From positions 607 to 10,740 of the forward strand of contig DPVW01000093.1 in the NCBI GenBank assembly GCA_003529325.1: DNA of 10,134 nt, given 5' to 3'. The notes below the pieces were generated by a model. It saw nothing but the letters and a program-made list of their open reading frames with translations, was not told where the DNA came from and made no database searches. Positions 1 to 6,725 of this stretch are shown here, in pieces; the stretch's first letter is position 1; the number at the start of each line of letters is the position of its first letter. Position numbers and translations under genes: made by a program. The DNA is from Candidatus Latescibacterota bacterium (lineage in GTDB: Bacteria > Latescibacterota > UBA2968 > UBA8231).

Positions 1-562
1 GCGGCATAGGCACCGAGGCCGGACAACACGTGGCTCAGGGTGAGCACAACCTTCAACGTCAGATACGTGTCGCCAACCAGCAGATTGAGCAGGCCGACGC
101 TCCAGAAAAAGAGGAAACCATAGAACTGCAGGTACGGAGAGCCGGTGCCCAGGTCGTAGGTCCAGAATGGCAACTCGCCGAAGGCCATCGTCGCTGAAGT
201 GATGTCGGCATAGGCGAGGTGGTAGGAAGAATCCGCCGCCCAGTTGAAGTGACCGGGACTCAGATAACAACGGACGAAAACGAAAGAGCTCGCCAGGAGC
301 AGGCAGATGGTCGCTGACTCGCTGGTGAAGACCGACCACAGGAAGGCACTGAGATGGCCACCGGCAAACTCGAGCGTGGCATGGTCAAGCACAATGCCAC
401 GATGGCAGCCAGCAGCAGTCCGTCCACCGGCCTCAGCGACACCAGACGGCTCACGGCCCGCCAATAGCTACCTGGATCCAGATAGCTGACCGACGCTGCC
501 ATGGGATGGAACCTGGCCATCGTCGTGTACTGGAACAGCAGCAGACGTAAAGTCAGCGCCAT
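1..562 (-). pseudogene. YfhO/PTPS-related multi-span membrane protein, N-terminal part, frameshifted and cut by window edge
   Basis: Read from the minus strand, an ATG at 562 opens a frame with a transmembrane-like stretch (GLLLAAIVALCL), but that frame stops at 260. A second frame, open from 467 to the window edge, continues with membrane-protein sequence: LEFAGGHLSAFLWSVF, a hydrophobic span (ICLLLASSFVFVRC), then WAADSSYHLAYADI, GELPFWTYDLGTGSPYLQFY and a further span (GFLFFWSVGLLNLLVG). The order Asp..His, then a GELPFW-type motif, then a G-x-PYLQFYG-type motif is what I know from the first large loop of YfhO/PTPS-related membrane proteins (proposed polyprenyl-sugar glycosyltransferase-like, GT-C type). 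The switch from the first to the second frame lies at about 380-410 and equals one missing base (or two extra). The start overlaps the hrpB stop by 10 nt, so it would be cotranscribed. Alternative: the second frame starts on its own GTG at 392 and the first frame is not coding. The family call is moderately sure, the frameshift fairly sure. Confidence 0.6.
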
Positions 563-3069
563 TCGTGCTTCGGATACCGTCGTTTCAATTCCTTACGCAG
601 CTCGGGATAGGTGCGTTCCCAGAAGCCTGGAAGGTCATCGGTGACCTGTGCCGGTCGAAAGTTGGGCGCCAGGATTTCAAGCAGTACGCAGATGCGACCG
701 CCGCCGACACGTGGCGTCTGCGCCAGACCATAGAAGTCTTGAATTCGCGCCCGGCCCCGTGGTGGCTCGCCGGGAGTGTAGGTGATCTTCATGCCGTGTC
801 CACTTGGCAGACGCACGCGCTCCGGTGCCATCTGCTCGACGAACTGCTGGTCGGGCCAACTCATCGCCTGACGCAGATGGTCGAGAACTGGCGCCCGGCG
901 TATGCTGCTCCAGCGTGTGGCATCGCCGACGATCTCGCTGTAGACGACGGCCAGATCGTCGCTGTCGTAACTCAGCAGACCCCGTTCCGGGAACCACTCG
1001 GCCACACAACGGACCCGTGCCAACCAGCCATCGCCGCTCCAATTTTCGAAATGGAGCGCACCCTCCACGATGCGTGAAGTCAGGATCTGCGCTGCCGCCA
1101 CACGGTCCCCAGGCAGCCGACGAACTGGCTGCAGTGCCAGCGCGCCAAAATGTAATGCCTCGACCTCGACGACAGCCTCTTCCTGCTCGTCCCACTCAAG
1201 CTCCACCCGTTGCTCGACACGGTGCGGGAACAACTCGCCAAGCCATGCCGGTTCGACGATGGTCGCCAGGGAGATGACGGTGTGCACACCGCCGCCTTCG
1301 GACCGCGGGGCTTCTACCTCGCGCGCTGCCACAGGCACCAGGACCGAGGCATCTCCCACCACCGTGTCGCGGTCCAGCAGGACACGCCGCCGACCTTCCA
1401 TTTCGCAGGTGCGGTTGTCGAGACTGCGTCTTAAGGCGACATGGTCGGCATACCCCGTCAGCACGCAGCGGGCGAGTTCGGCATCCGCATCGGCAGGTGG
1501 CGCCTGCTTTCTGTTGCCGACGAGACGATTGACAATGGCGCCGTACTGCCGTGCAGCCCGATGCACCTGCCGGCATGCCGTTGCATGCACGCCGAGTTGG
1601 GCACAGCGTCCGGCGTCGAAGTCGGTGCTGCGCGCCGCCTCAAAGGCGCGTTCCCGCACACCCAAATCCGAGGGCCAGTCGTTGTCGGTAGGCGTGCGGA
1701 AGAGGGCGGCCAGGGGTCGTGTGCATAGATCCCGCTCAGCGACGAGCGCCGCCCAGACGGCAGCCCGCTCCCCTACCCCACGGCGGGCCCCCTCAAGCAG
1801 CATGCGTGCCAGACGTGGATGCGCGGGTATGTCGACCATGGCCTGGCCGTCGTCGGTGAGCGCACCCGAGTTGTCGATGGCCCCCAGGTCACGCAACAAG
1901 TCATGCGCTCGTTGCAGTCGCGCCGCCGCCGGCGGGTCCAGCCACGGGAAATCGGCCGCCTCGAGGCCAAAGGCCCGAATCTGCAGCACCCCCTCGGCCA
2001 GATCGACGCGGTGAACTTCGGGTGTGTTCCGCTCCGGGCGTTGGTCTGCCTCAGCCCGCGGCCACAGTCGCACGCACGAGCCAGTCGCCGTGCGCCCGGC
2101 GCGGCCGCTGCGTTGTTGTGCCGAAGCTTGTGAGATGCGTTCCACGAGCAAGGCATTGACGGCTCGCACCGGATCGTATCGATGGACCCGCGCCAGTCCC
2201 GAATCGATCACACAGCGAATGCCATCAATCGTGATCGAGGTCTCAGCCACGTTGGTCGACACGACGACACGCCGTTCGCCCCCACCCCCCCGCACGGCGC
2301 GGTCCTGTTCGTTGGGGGACAGGTTGCCATGCAGGGGTAACACAACGATGGGCCCGTCCTGCGGTCGCAACCGACGTCGGCAGGCCTCGACGGTGCGGCG
2401 GATCTCATATGTACCTGGCAGGAACAGCAACGCATCCCCTGCACCCCCTTCGTCCAGCCAGCGCCGCAGAGCACGACTCGCCCGTTCCCACACCGGCGCC
2501 TCCCCATGGGCGTCATCATAGCTGATGTCCACGTCGTGGATGCGACCTTCGGCACGCACCGCCGGACAGGAGAGAAAATCAGCTACGACATCCGCCTCGA
2601 GGGTGGCGGACATGACGACGAGACGCAGGTCGGGACGGCGCCCGGCGCGCAGTCGGCGACACAGACCAAGAGCCAGGTCGGCAGCCAGAGATCGTTCATG
2701 GAACTCGTCGAGGAGTACGGCGCCGACGCCGTCCAGCGTCGGATTGGCCTGCAACTGGCGCAGGAACAGTCCCTCCGTAAGGAATAGTATCCGCGTCGCC
2801 GCTGTCACCTGCCGATCGTGTCGTGTCTGGTATCCGACCAGATCCCCCACCCGACAGCCAAGTTCGTCGGCAACCCGTTGTGCCACGACCCGCGCCGCCA
2901 GACGCCGCGGTTGCAGGACAAGAATCCGACCCGCGACTCCACCGCGCAGCAGCATCTGTGGGACTTGTGTGGTCTTTCCCGATCCCGTCGGCGCAGTCAG
3001 TACTGCCGCACCTGACGTCTCGAGCGCGGCCAGCAGCTGCGCCTCGACTTCGTGGATGGGCAGTCTCAC
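553..3069 (-). CDS. hrpB: ATP-dependent RNA helicase HrpB (DEAH/DExH box)
   Basis: Superfamily 2 DExH helicase of the HrpB type, 838 residues from the GTG at 3069, close to the usual 810-850. Visible motifs, numbered from that start: Walker A APTGSGKT at 26-33, Walker B in the HrpB-typical form DEFH at 121-124, motif III MSAT at 153-156, motif V TNVAETSITI at 272-281, and motif VI QRSGRAGR at 319-326. The C-terminus RKELKRRYPKHEWR is the hallmark ending of the HrpB C-terminal domain. The same frame stays open to an ATG at 3162, but that would overlap the dioxygenase gene by 35 nt and add 31 low-complexity Arg-rich residues. The GTG start puts RLPIHEVE directly before the helicase core, as in known HrpB proteins, and forms a GTGA with a 21-codon upstream reading frame. 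The exact cellular role of bacterial HrpB is poorly defined. It is an odd partner for a PhyH dioxygenase and may simply share its transcript. Confidence 0.93.
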   Translation of the reverse strand: MRLPIHEVEAQLLAALETSGAAVLTAPTGSGKTTQVPQMLLRGGVAGRILVLQPRRLAARVVAQRVADELGCRVGDLVGYQTRHDRQVTAATRILFLTEGLFLRQLQANPTLDGVGAVLLDEFHERSLAADLALGLCRRLRAGRRPDLRLVVMSATLEADVVADFLSCPAVRAEGRIHDVDISYDDAHGEAPVWERASRALRRWLDEGGAGDALLFLPGTYEIRRTVEACRRRLRPQDGPIVVLPLHGNLSPNEQDRAVRGGGGERRVVVSTNVAETSITIDGIRCVIDSGLARVHRYDPVRAVNALLVERISQASAQQRSGRAGRTATGSCVRLWPRAEADQRPERNTPEVHRVDLAEGVLQIRAFGLEAADFPWLDPPAAARLQRAHDLLRDLGAIDNSGALTDDGQAMVDIPAHPRLARMLLEGARRGVGERAAVWAALVAERDLCTRPLAALFRTPTDNDWPSDLGVRERAFEAARSTDFDAGRCAQLGVHATACRQVHRAARQYGAIVNRLVGNRKQAPPADADAELARCVLTGYADHVALRRSLDNRTCEMEGRRRVLLDRDTVVGDASVLVPVAAREVEAPRSEGGGVHTVISLATIVEPAWLGELFPHRVEQRVELEWDEQEEAVVEVEALHFGALALQPVRRLPGDRVAAAQILTSRIVEGALHFENWSGDGWLARVRCVAEWFPERGLLSYDSDDLAVVYSEIVGDATRWSSIRRAPVLDHLRQAMSWPDQQFVEQMAPERVRLPSGHGMKITYTPGEPPRGRARIQDFYGLAQTPRVGGGRICVLLEILAPNFRPAQVTDDLPGFWERTYPELRKELKRRYPKHEWR

Positions 3070-3131
3070 CGGCAGATCAGACAACCGGCCGCGTCCAGTC
3101 GCCAGTCGACGTGTTCGAGGCCCTTGGTCAT
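3066..3131 (-). other. 21-codon open frame bridging the dioxygenase and hrpB genes
   Basis: An ATG at 3131 overlaps the dioxygenase TGA (ATGA) and opens a 21-codon frame (beginning MTKGLEHVDW) whose own TGA overlaps the GTG proposed for hrpB (GTGA). It could pass ribosomes from one gene to the next. It could equally be the true hrpB start with a one-base error between 3069 and 3131, or chance. There is no protein similarity to support it as a gene. Confidence 0.25.
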
Positions 3132-3940
3132 AACTGCAGCAAGCTTTTCGGGTCGTCGTCACAGGCGTCGAGGTAGCGCTGCACCAACTGTCGGGCGCGT
3201 CCCGGCAGGCGAGCCAGATGATGGCTCGACTTTAGTGCCTCATGTTGGCCCGCCTCGTGTTTCATTATCGGATAGCCCACCTTCCAATAGGCGGCGTGCA
3301 TCGTCCAGCGGAGCAGCCCCTCCGGATTCCAGCCACGGTGCCATAGGTTGGCATTGTAGTAGAGGATGTCTCCCGGCTCCATGCACACCTCGATGCCGGC
3401 ACTGATCTCACCTGCTACGCCGGCGCCGGCGGCGGCGATCTCCTCCTCCGTAGAGGCGCGCAGGTGGGAACCGGGGACGACGTGCAGAAAGCTGTCGGTC
3501 GCCGCGATCGGTGCGTTGAACTGCAGCACGTGCCCGTGATGCCGGCGCAGATACTGCTCTTCATCCGGGGCGCCGGGTTTGCCGATATCGCGATGCCAGG
3601 CCATGCGATAGTCGCGACCCCCACCGCTGGCGAGCATGCCGAACAGGCTGTGACGGACCGGTCCACCCAGCAACTGCTCCATGTCGTCGGCCACATCCTC
3701 ATCGAGCCACTCGCCCCAGGCAGCCTCGTATTTGTCCGGATGCATCATGTGTGACGTGCGGTCCAGAATCCCCGCCCCCTCGTCGATCCATGGCACCGTA
3801 CATTCCCCGGCGCGGGCGCGGGCAATCAGGTTATCGACGCCGGCACGCAGGGCGCGCAGACGGGCTTCATCGAAGGCCCCCCGCAGCAACAGAAAACCGT
3901 CCCGGTCCAGGGCGCGGCGGTCCTTTGCATCGATCGGCAT
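3128..3940 (-). CDS. Phytanoyl-CoA dioxygenase (PhyH) family Fe(II)/2-oxoglutarate-dependent oxygenase
   Basis: A 270-residue protein with the double-stranded beta-helix pattern of the PhyH family. The iron-binding His-x-Asp is H116-R-D118 (AWHRDIG), and the distal iron ligand is H201 in NANLWHRGWNPEG. R211, ten residues later, sits where the 2-oxoglutarate-binding Arg is expected. The segment HVVPGSHLRAS at 153-163 is also typical. These enzymes hydroxylate organic substrates with 2-oxoglutarate and O2, releasing succinate and CO2. In bacteria, members act on very diverse compounds, so the substrate is unknown and phytanoyl-CoA should not be assumed. No signal peptide is seen, so it is probably cytoplasmic. 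The start is well supported by GGAGAG at 5 nt spacing. It is the first gene of a leftward unit and is divergent from the lactonase gene. Family call is firm, substrate unknown. Confidence 0.9.
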   Translation of the reverse strand: MPIDAKDRRALDRDGFLLLRGAFDEARLRALRAGVDNLIARARAGECTVPWIDEGAGILDRTSHMMHPDKYEAAWGEWLDEDVADDMEQLLGGPVRHSLFGMLASGGGRDYRMAWHRDIGKPGAPDEEQYLRRHHGHVLQFNAPIAATDSFLHVVPGSHLRASTEEEIAAAGAGVAGEISAGIEVCMEPGDILYYNANLWHRGWNPEGLLRWTMHAAYWKVGYPIMKHEAGQHEALKSSHHLARLPGRARQLVQRYLDACDDDPKSLLQL

Positions 3941-3945
3941 TTACT

Positions 3946-3951
3946 CTCTCC
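3946..3951 (-). promoter_or_regulatory. Ribosome binding site of the PhyH-family gene
   Basis: On the minus strand GGAGAG lies 5 nt before the ATG at 3940. It is one of the best Shine-Dalgarno matches in the window and fixes the start of the dioxygenase. Confidence 0.7.
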
Positions 3952-3969
3952 GTCGTCATCAATACGCCA

Positions 3970-3984
3970 GCAACGTCAGGTTGC
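3970..3984. promoter_or_regulatory. Possible operator: 5-bp inverted repeat in the divergent region
   Basis: GCAAC and GTTGC form an inverted repeat with a 5-nt spacer. The right arm overlaps the proposed -35 box of the rightward promoter. A repressor here could control both divergent genes. The arms are short enough to arise by chance, so this is only a candidate. Confidence 0.2.
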
Positions 3985-4009
3985 CGACGAGCGACATGTT
4001 CTCTACGAT
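3981..4009 (+). promoter_or_regulatory. Candidate sigma-70 promoter for the lactonase gene
   Basis: TTGCCG (3981-3986) and TACGAT (4004-4009) are separated by 17 nt, and each matches the consensus at 4 of 6 positions. The expected transcript start near 4016 leaves a leader of about 30 nt that contains the ribosome binding site. The position in a divergent gap supports it. No comparable promoter was recognised for the leftward dioxygenase gene. Confidence 0.4.
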
Positions 4010-4030
4010 AAGACAACCAAGCCATTCTTC

Positions 4031-4036
4031 GAAGGA
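4031..4036 (+). promoter_or_regulatory. Ribosome binding site of the SMP-30-like gene
   Basis: GAAGGA lies 9 nt before the ATG at 4046 and supports that start. Confidence 0.6.
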
Positions 4037-4045
4037 CAAGCTGAC

Positions 4046-4927
4046 ATGAGCGAACAGATTACGCCAGAGCAGGTGGTGGCCAAGCGTACACTCGTAGGCG
4101 AGGGTTCGCTGTGGGATCCGGAGGATAACGTCCTCTACTGGATCGACATCCTCTCCCACGAACTCTACATCTACGACCCGGCGACGGGGACCAACCGAAC
4201 GATCCCTACCTGCCAGGCTGTCGGCACCGTCGTCAAACGGGCCGCTGGCGGATTGGTGCTGGCCCTGCACAACGGTTTCGCATTTCTCGACCTGGATACG
4301 GAGAAGATCACACCCATCGCAGATCCCGAACGTGAGATTCCCGCCAACCGCTTCAACGATGGCAAGTGTGATCCCGCGGGTCGCTTCTGGGCGGGAACGA
4401 TGGAATTCAACGGCAAGCAAGACGCCGGGGCCCTGTACTGTTTGGATGCCGACCACAATGTCTCGGAGAAACTGCGACCGGTGTCGATCTCCAATGGCAT
4501 CGTCTGGACGGCGGACGCAAAAACGATGTACTACATCTGTACTCTCGCCGACACGGTCCGTGCATTTGACTACGATGTCGACACGGGAGAGATCAGCAAC
4601 GAACGGGTCGTGGTGACCAACGAAGGTGAGGGTGGCTTCGACGGCATGGCGATCGATGCGGAGGACAAACTATGGGTCGCCGTCTTCGGCGGCTGGGACG
4701 TGCGTCGGTATGACCCCGACACCGGGGAGTTGCTACGGGACCTGCGTCTGCCCTTCGGATATGTCACCTCCTGTGCTTTCGGCGGCGCCAACCTCGACGA
4801 GTTGTACGTCACCTCCGCCGTCGTCGGCCTCGACGACGAGACCCTGGCTGAACAGCCACTCGCGGGCAGTCTGGTGAAATTGGATCCAGGAGTGGCGGGA
4901 GTGCCGGCCTGCAGCTTCCAAGGGTAG
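4046..4927 (+). CDS. SMP-30/gluconolactonase/LRE family lactonase
   Basis: A 293-residue six-bladed propeller hydrolase of the SMP-30/gluconolactonase family, about the usual length (290-300). All four metal ligands known from the family are visible: E19 in GEGSLWD, N104 in RFNDGKCD, N150 in SISNGI and D199 in FDGMAID. RFWAGTM at 113-119 is another family signature, and the ending LVKLDPGVAGVP matches the usual last strand. Such enzymes open sugar lactones (for example gluconolactone or arabinonolactone to the aldonic acid) with a divalent metal. The exact sugar cannot be told. No signal peptide is seen, so it is probably cytoplasmic. It is the only plus-strand gene, divergent from the PhyH gene and convergent with the block carrying a sugar-type Gfo/Idh/MocA dehydrogenase, whose lactone product would be a natural substrate (inference). 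Confidence 0.92.
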   Translation: MSEQITPEQVVAKRTLVGEGSLWDPEDNVLYWIDILSHELYIYDPATGTNRTIPTCQAVGTVVKRAAGGLVLALHNGFAFLDLDTEKITPIADPEREIPANRFNDGKCDPAGRFWAGTMEFNGKQDAGALYCLDADHNVSEKLRPVSISNGIVWTADAKTMYYICTLADTVRAFDYDVDTGEISNERVVVTNEGEGGFDGMAIDAEDKLWVAVFGGWDVRRYDPDTGELLRDLRLPFGYVTSCAFGGANLDELYVTSAVVGLDDETLAEQPLAGSLVKLDPGVAGVPACSFQG

Positions 4928-4928
4928 T

Positions 4929-4949
4929 GGCTGCGGGAACCGCCTAGCC
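4929..4949. terminator. Hairpin between convergent genes, possible bidirectional terminator
   Basis: GGCTGCGG pairs with CCGC and AGCC around a GAA loop, with a 2-nt bulge (CT) in the right arm. It fills the 16-nt gap between the lactonase stop at 4927 and the peptidase stop at 4944. There is no T-tract on either side, so intrinsic termination would be weak. Confidence 0.3.
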
Positions 4950-5926
4950 CTTCGCCACCCGCCAGCGCTGCAACACCTCGTCCACCGGCATCGCCTGGCG
5001 CACATGACCGTCCCTGCCGACGATCGTTGTCGCCTTGAACAACGAATTGAGGATCGCCTCTTCCGTCGCCTCGGCGATGGCGACGAAGGGTTTGTCGATC
5101 AGGGACTCGTTATCGCGCATCGCCGACCGTATCAGCTTCTTCCTGTCCGGCTGTCGCCAGGTCGTCGAAAAGCCGATCACGTAATCACCTGAACCGTGAC
5201 CACCATTCGACCCGGTGCGTGCCAGACCAAAGGTGGCCCGTTTGGCCACGCGGTCGAGGTCGCCACCGGAGAGTGGCAGGTCGGTGGCGAAGATGATCAT
5301 GATCGAGGCGCCACCGCGCTCGTCAACGATCTCAGCCTCCTCATCCGGCATGCGTACTCCATCGACGGTGAGGGTGCCACCAAAGTTGGACTGCACCAGT
5401 ACACCCATTGTGGCACTGCCGCCACCCAGCTCGAGCACTCGTGACGCCGTGCCGATCCCCGCCTTCCAACCCAATGCACCCATGGCGACGCCACCGCCTA
5501 CTGAACCCTCATCGACCGGCCCCCCGGCAGCGCTGCGGATCGCCTGTATGGCATGCTCGGGACGCACGTGCAGACCACCGATGTCGTTGAGAAACGCGTC
5601 GGAAGTCTCACCGACGACGGGGTTGAACCACGGCACGTGTCCCAGACTACGGAACACGTCGTCAACCATGTACTGCACAATTCCTTCATAGACGGAACCG
5701 ACGCTGAGTGTGTTGGTCAGCGCAATGGTCGTCTCGATGCGGTGATACTCGTGCGCACCGGTCCCTGGCCGATGTGCAACGGACCGTCGCCCTCGATCAA
5801 GGACACATGACCGACGCGGATACCGGGGACGTCGGTGATGGCATTCAGCGCGCCCGTGGGCAGGTCGCCGATGACGATGCCCGCTTCCCGCGCCCGGGGT
5901 CGCAGTTGGGGGTTGTCGAAGGTCAT
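4944..5926 (-). pseudogene. P1-family peptidase (DmpA/BapA-type aminopeptidase, S58), frameshifted with internal deletion
   Basis: The start at 5926 (overlapping the DUF423 stop as ATGA) gives a clear DmpA-type N-terminus: RPRAREAGIVIG, then NAITDVPGIRVGH at 28-40, then IEGDGPLHIGQGPVRT ending at residue 59. This frame then runs to a stop at 5717. The rest of the protein continues in another frame from about HEYHRIETTIALTNTLSVG to the stop at 4944, with the conserved GGGVAMG, the nucleophile region GGASIMIIFATD and FGLARTGSNGGHGSGD. Family members have about 40-50 residues between VRT and the IET-type motif, and these are missing. The two halves add up to about 328 residues against the usual 350-390. 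The defect is thus a deletion (length 1 mod 3) near 5745-5755. Intact relatives self-cleave before the Ser and release N-terminal amino acids, D- or beta-residues. The residue before the likely nucleophile is Ala here. The gene is probably inactive, or the assembly is wrong at this point. Confidence 0.85.
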
Positions 5927-6309
5927 GTTCCATGCCCACGCCAGGCGCTCCACGCCAGCAGCAGCCAGGCGATGACAAAGGCGATTCCACCCAAGGGGGT
6001 GATCGGGCCGAGCCAGCGGGCGCCGGAAATGACGAGGCCATACAGACTGCCTGAGAACAAAACGACGCCGGCAACCATCATCCATCCTGCCAGTCGCACG
6101 CCGGCTGCGGGCGATACGTGGCACAAGGCGGCGACGACGAACAGTCCAAGCGCGTGGACGAGGTGATACTGCACCGCAGTGTGCCACACGCCGAGTTGGT
6201 CCGGGGTCACGCGCGACTTCAGGCCATGGGCACCAAAGGCCCCAAGAACAACGGCGAGAGCCATGCCGGCCGCGCCCAGGGTCACAAACAGCCGTGCACT
6301 ATCATTCAT
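5923..6309 (-). CDS. DUF423 (YgdD-type) small membrane protein
   Basis: A 128-residue hydrophobic protein with four predicted membrane spans: residues about 7-27 (LFVTLGAAGMALAVVLGAFGA), about 48-68, about 74-94 and about 105-122. The N-terminal pattern GAFGAHGLK, the central WHTAVQYHLVHALGL and the later SLYGLVISG are signatures of the DUF423 family, an inner-membrane family of unknown function. The length matches the family. Its ATG overlaps the TGA of the upstream gene (ATGA), with AAAGG 9 nt upstream as a modest ribosome binding site, and its own TGA overlaps the ATG of the peptidase gene (ATGA). Family call is firm, function unknown. Confidence 0.9.
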   Translation of the reverse strand: MNDSARLFVTLGAAGMALAVVLGAFGAHGLKSRVTPDQLGVWHTAVQYHLVHALGLFVVAALCHVSPAAGVRLAGWMMVAGVVLFSGSLYGLVISGARWLGPITPLGGIAFVIAWLLLAWSAWRGHGT

Positions 6310-6725
6310 TGGTCGGGGCCTTTGTAGTTGGCGAGAAAATTCTGCAGATACCGAGACTCGAAGCGATTGCGGCTCCAGCTTCGTCGCGACACACGATGCT
6401 GCTGGGTCCTGATCAGCACATAGGTCTCGGCCTGCACCTGGTCGGCACCGACGACGACCCAGACCGTACGTCGTTCATACCACTCCCCTTCGAATGTATC
6501 CAGTCGCTGCAGATCGTCGTCGCCGATGTCACGCCACAACACACCGTCGGTGGCGACCCCCTCCTCTTCGACGAGGCCGGGGTAGGTCTCGCCGCGTAGT
6601 GCGTAGCGGGCGTATCCCTGCAGCTGGGCGGGCTCCTGGACGAACAAGCGACCGGCAACCCGGTCCATGACCCGTGGAATCATCAGCGACCCATAGGCGA
6701 ATACGTGCACGGCAGAGGTGCTCAC
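6306..6725 (-). CDS. Gamma-glutamylcyclotransferase (AIG2/GGCT)-like protein
   Basis: A 139-residue protein with the AIG2/gamma-glutamylcyclotransferase-like fold signature: VFAYGSLM at 8-15 forms the substrate-binding loop, and D76-T-F-E-G-E-W-Y holds the likely catalytic Glu at 79. Members cyclise gamma-glutamyl groups to 5-oxoproline, releasing an amine or amino acid. Small bacterial members are mostly uncharacterised. The GTG start at 6725 is chosen because it overlaps the dehydrogenase TGA as GTGA and puts YGSLM at the usual distance from the N-terminus. The frame is open far upstream (to 7166), but that part is antisense-like filler within the dehydrogenase gene. It lies inside the seven-gene array and is probably translationally coupled to both neighbours. 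The C-terminal 30 residues are rich in Arg and Ser (HRVSRRSWSRNRFESRY). The actual substrate is unknown. Confidence 0.82.
   Translation of the reverse strand: MSTSAVHVFAYGSLMIPRVMDRVAGRLFVQEPAQLQGYARYALRGETYPGLVEEEGVATDGVLWRDIGDDDLQRLDTFEGEWYERRTVWVVVGADQVQAETYVLIRTQQHRVSRRSWSRNRFESRYLQNFLANYKGPDQ

Noticed and set aside
1070..2014. Long plus-strand frame of 314 codons inside hrpB
   Set aside because: It is antisense to a strongly conserved helicase, rich in Ser, Arg and Thr, and has no recognisable motif. It is a shadow caused by high GC.
2279..2292. C-rich run in hrpB as a possible frameshift site
   Set aside because: It encodes a Gly-rich loop (RGGGGERR) and the frame stays correct on both sides, with motif V following as expected.
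3959..4456. Minus-strand frame of 165 codons opposite the lactonase gene
   Set aside because: It is antisense to the SMP-30 gene, which has all its metal ligands, and it would swallow the divergent promoter gap. I see no protein family in it.
5923..6187. Minus-strand frames reading through the DUF423 gene into the start of the peptidase (to 6074 and 6187)
   Set aside because: Their upstream parts are Arg/Pro/Ser-rich with no family resemblance and lie inside the DUF423 gene in other frames. Only the parts after 5926 are real peptidase coding.
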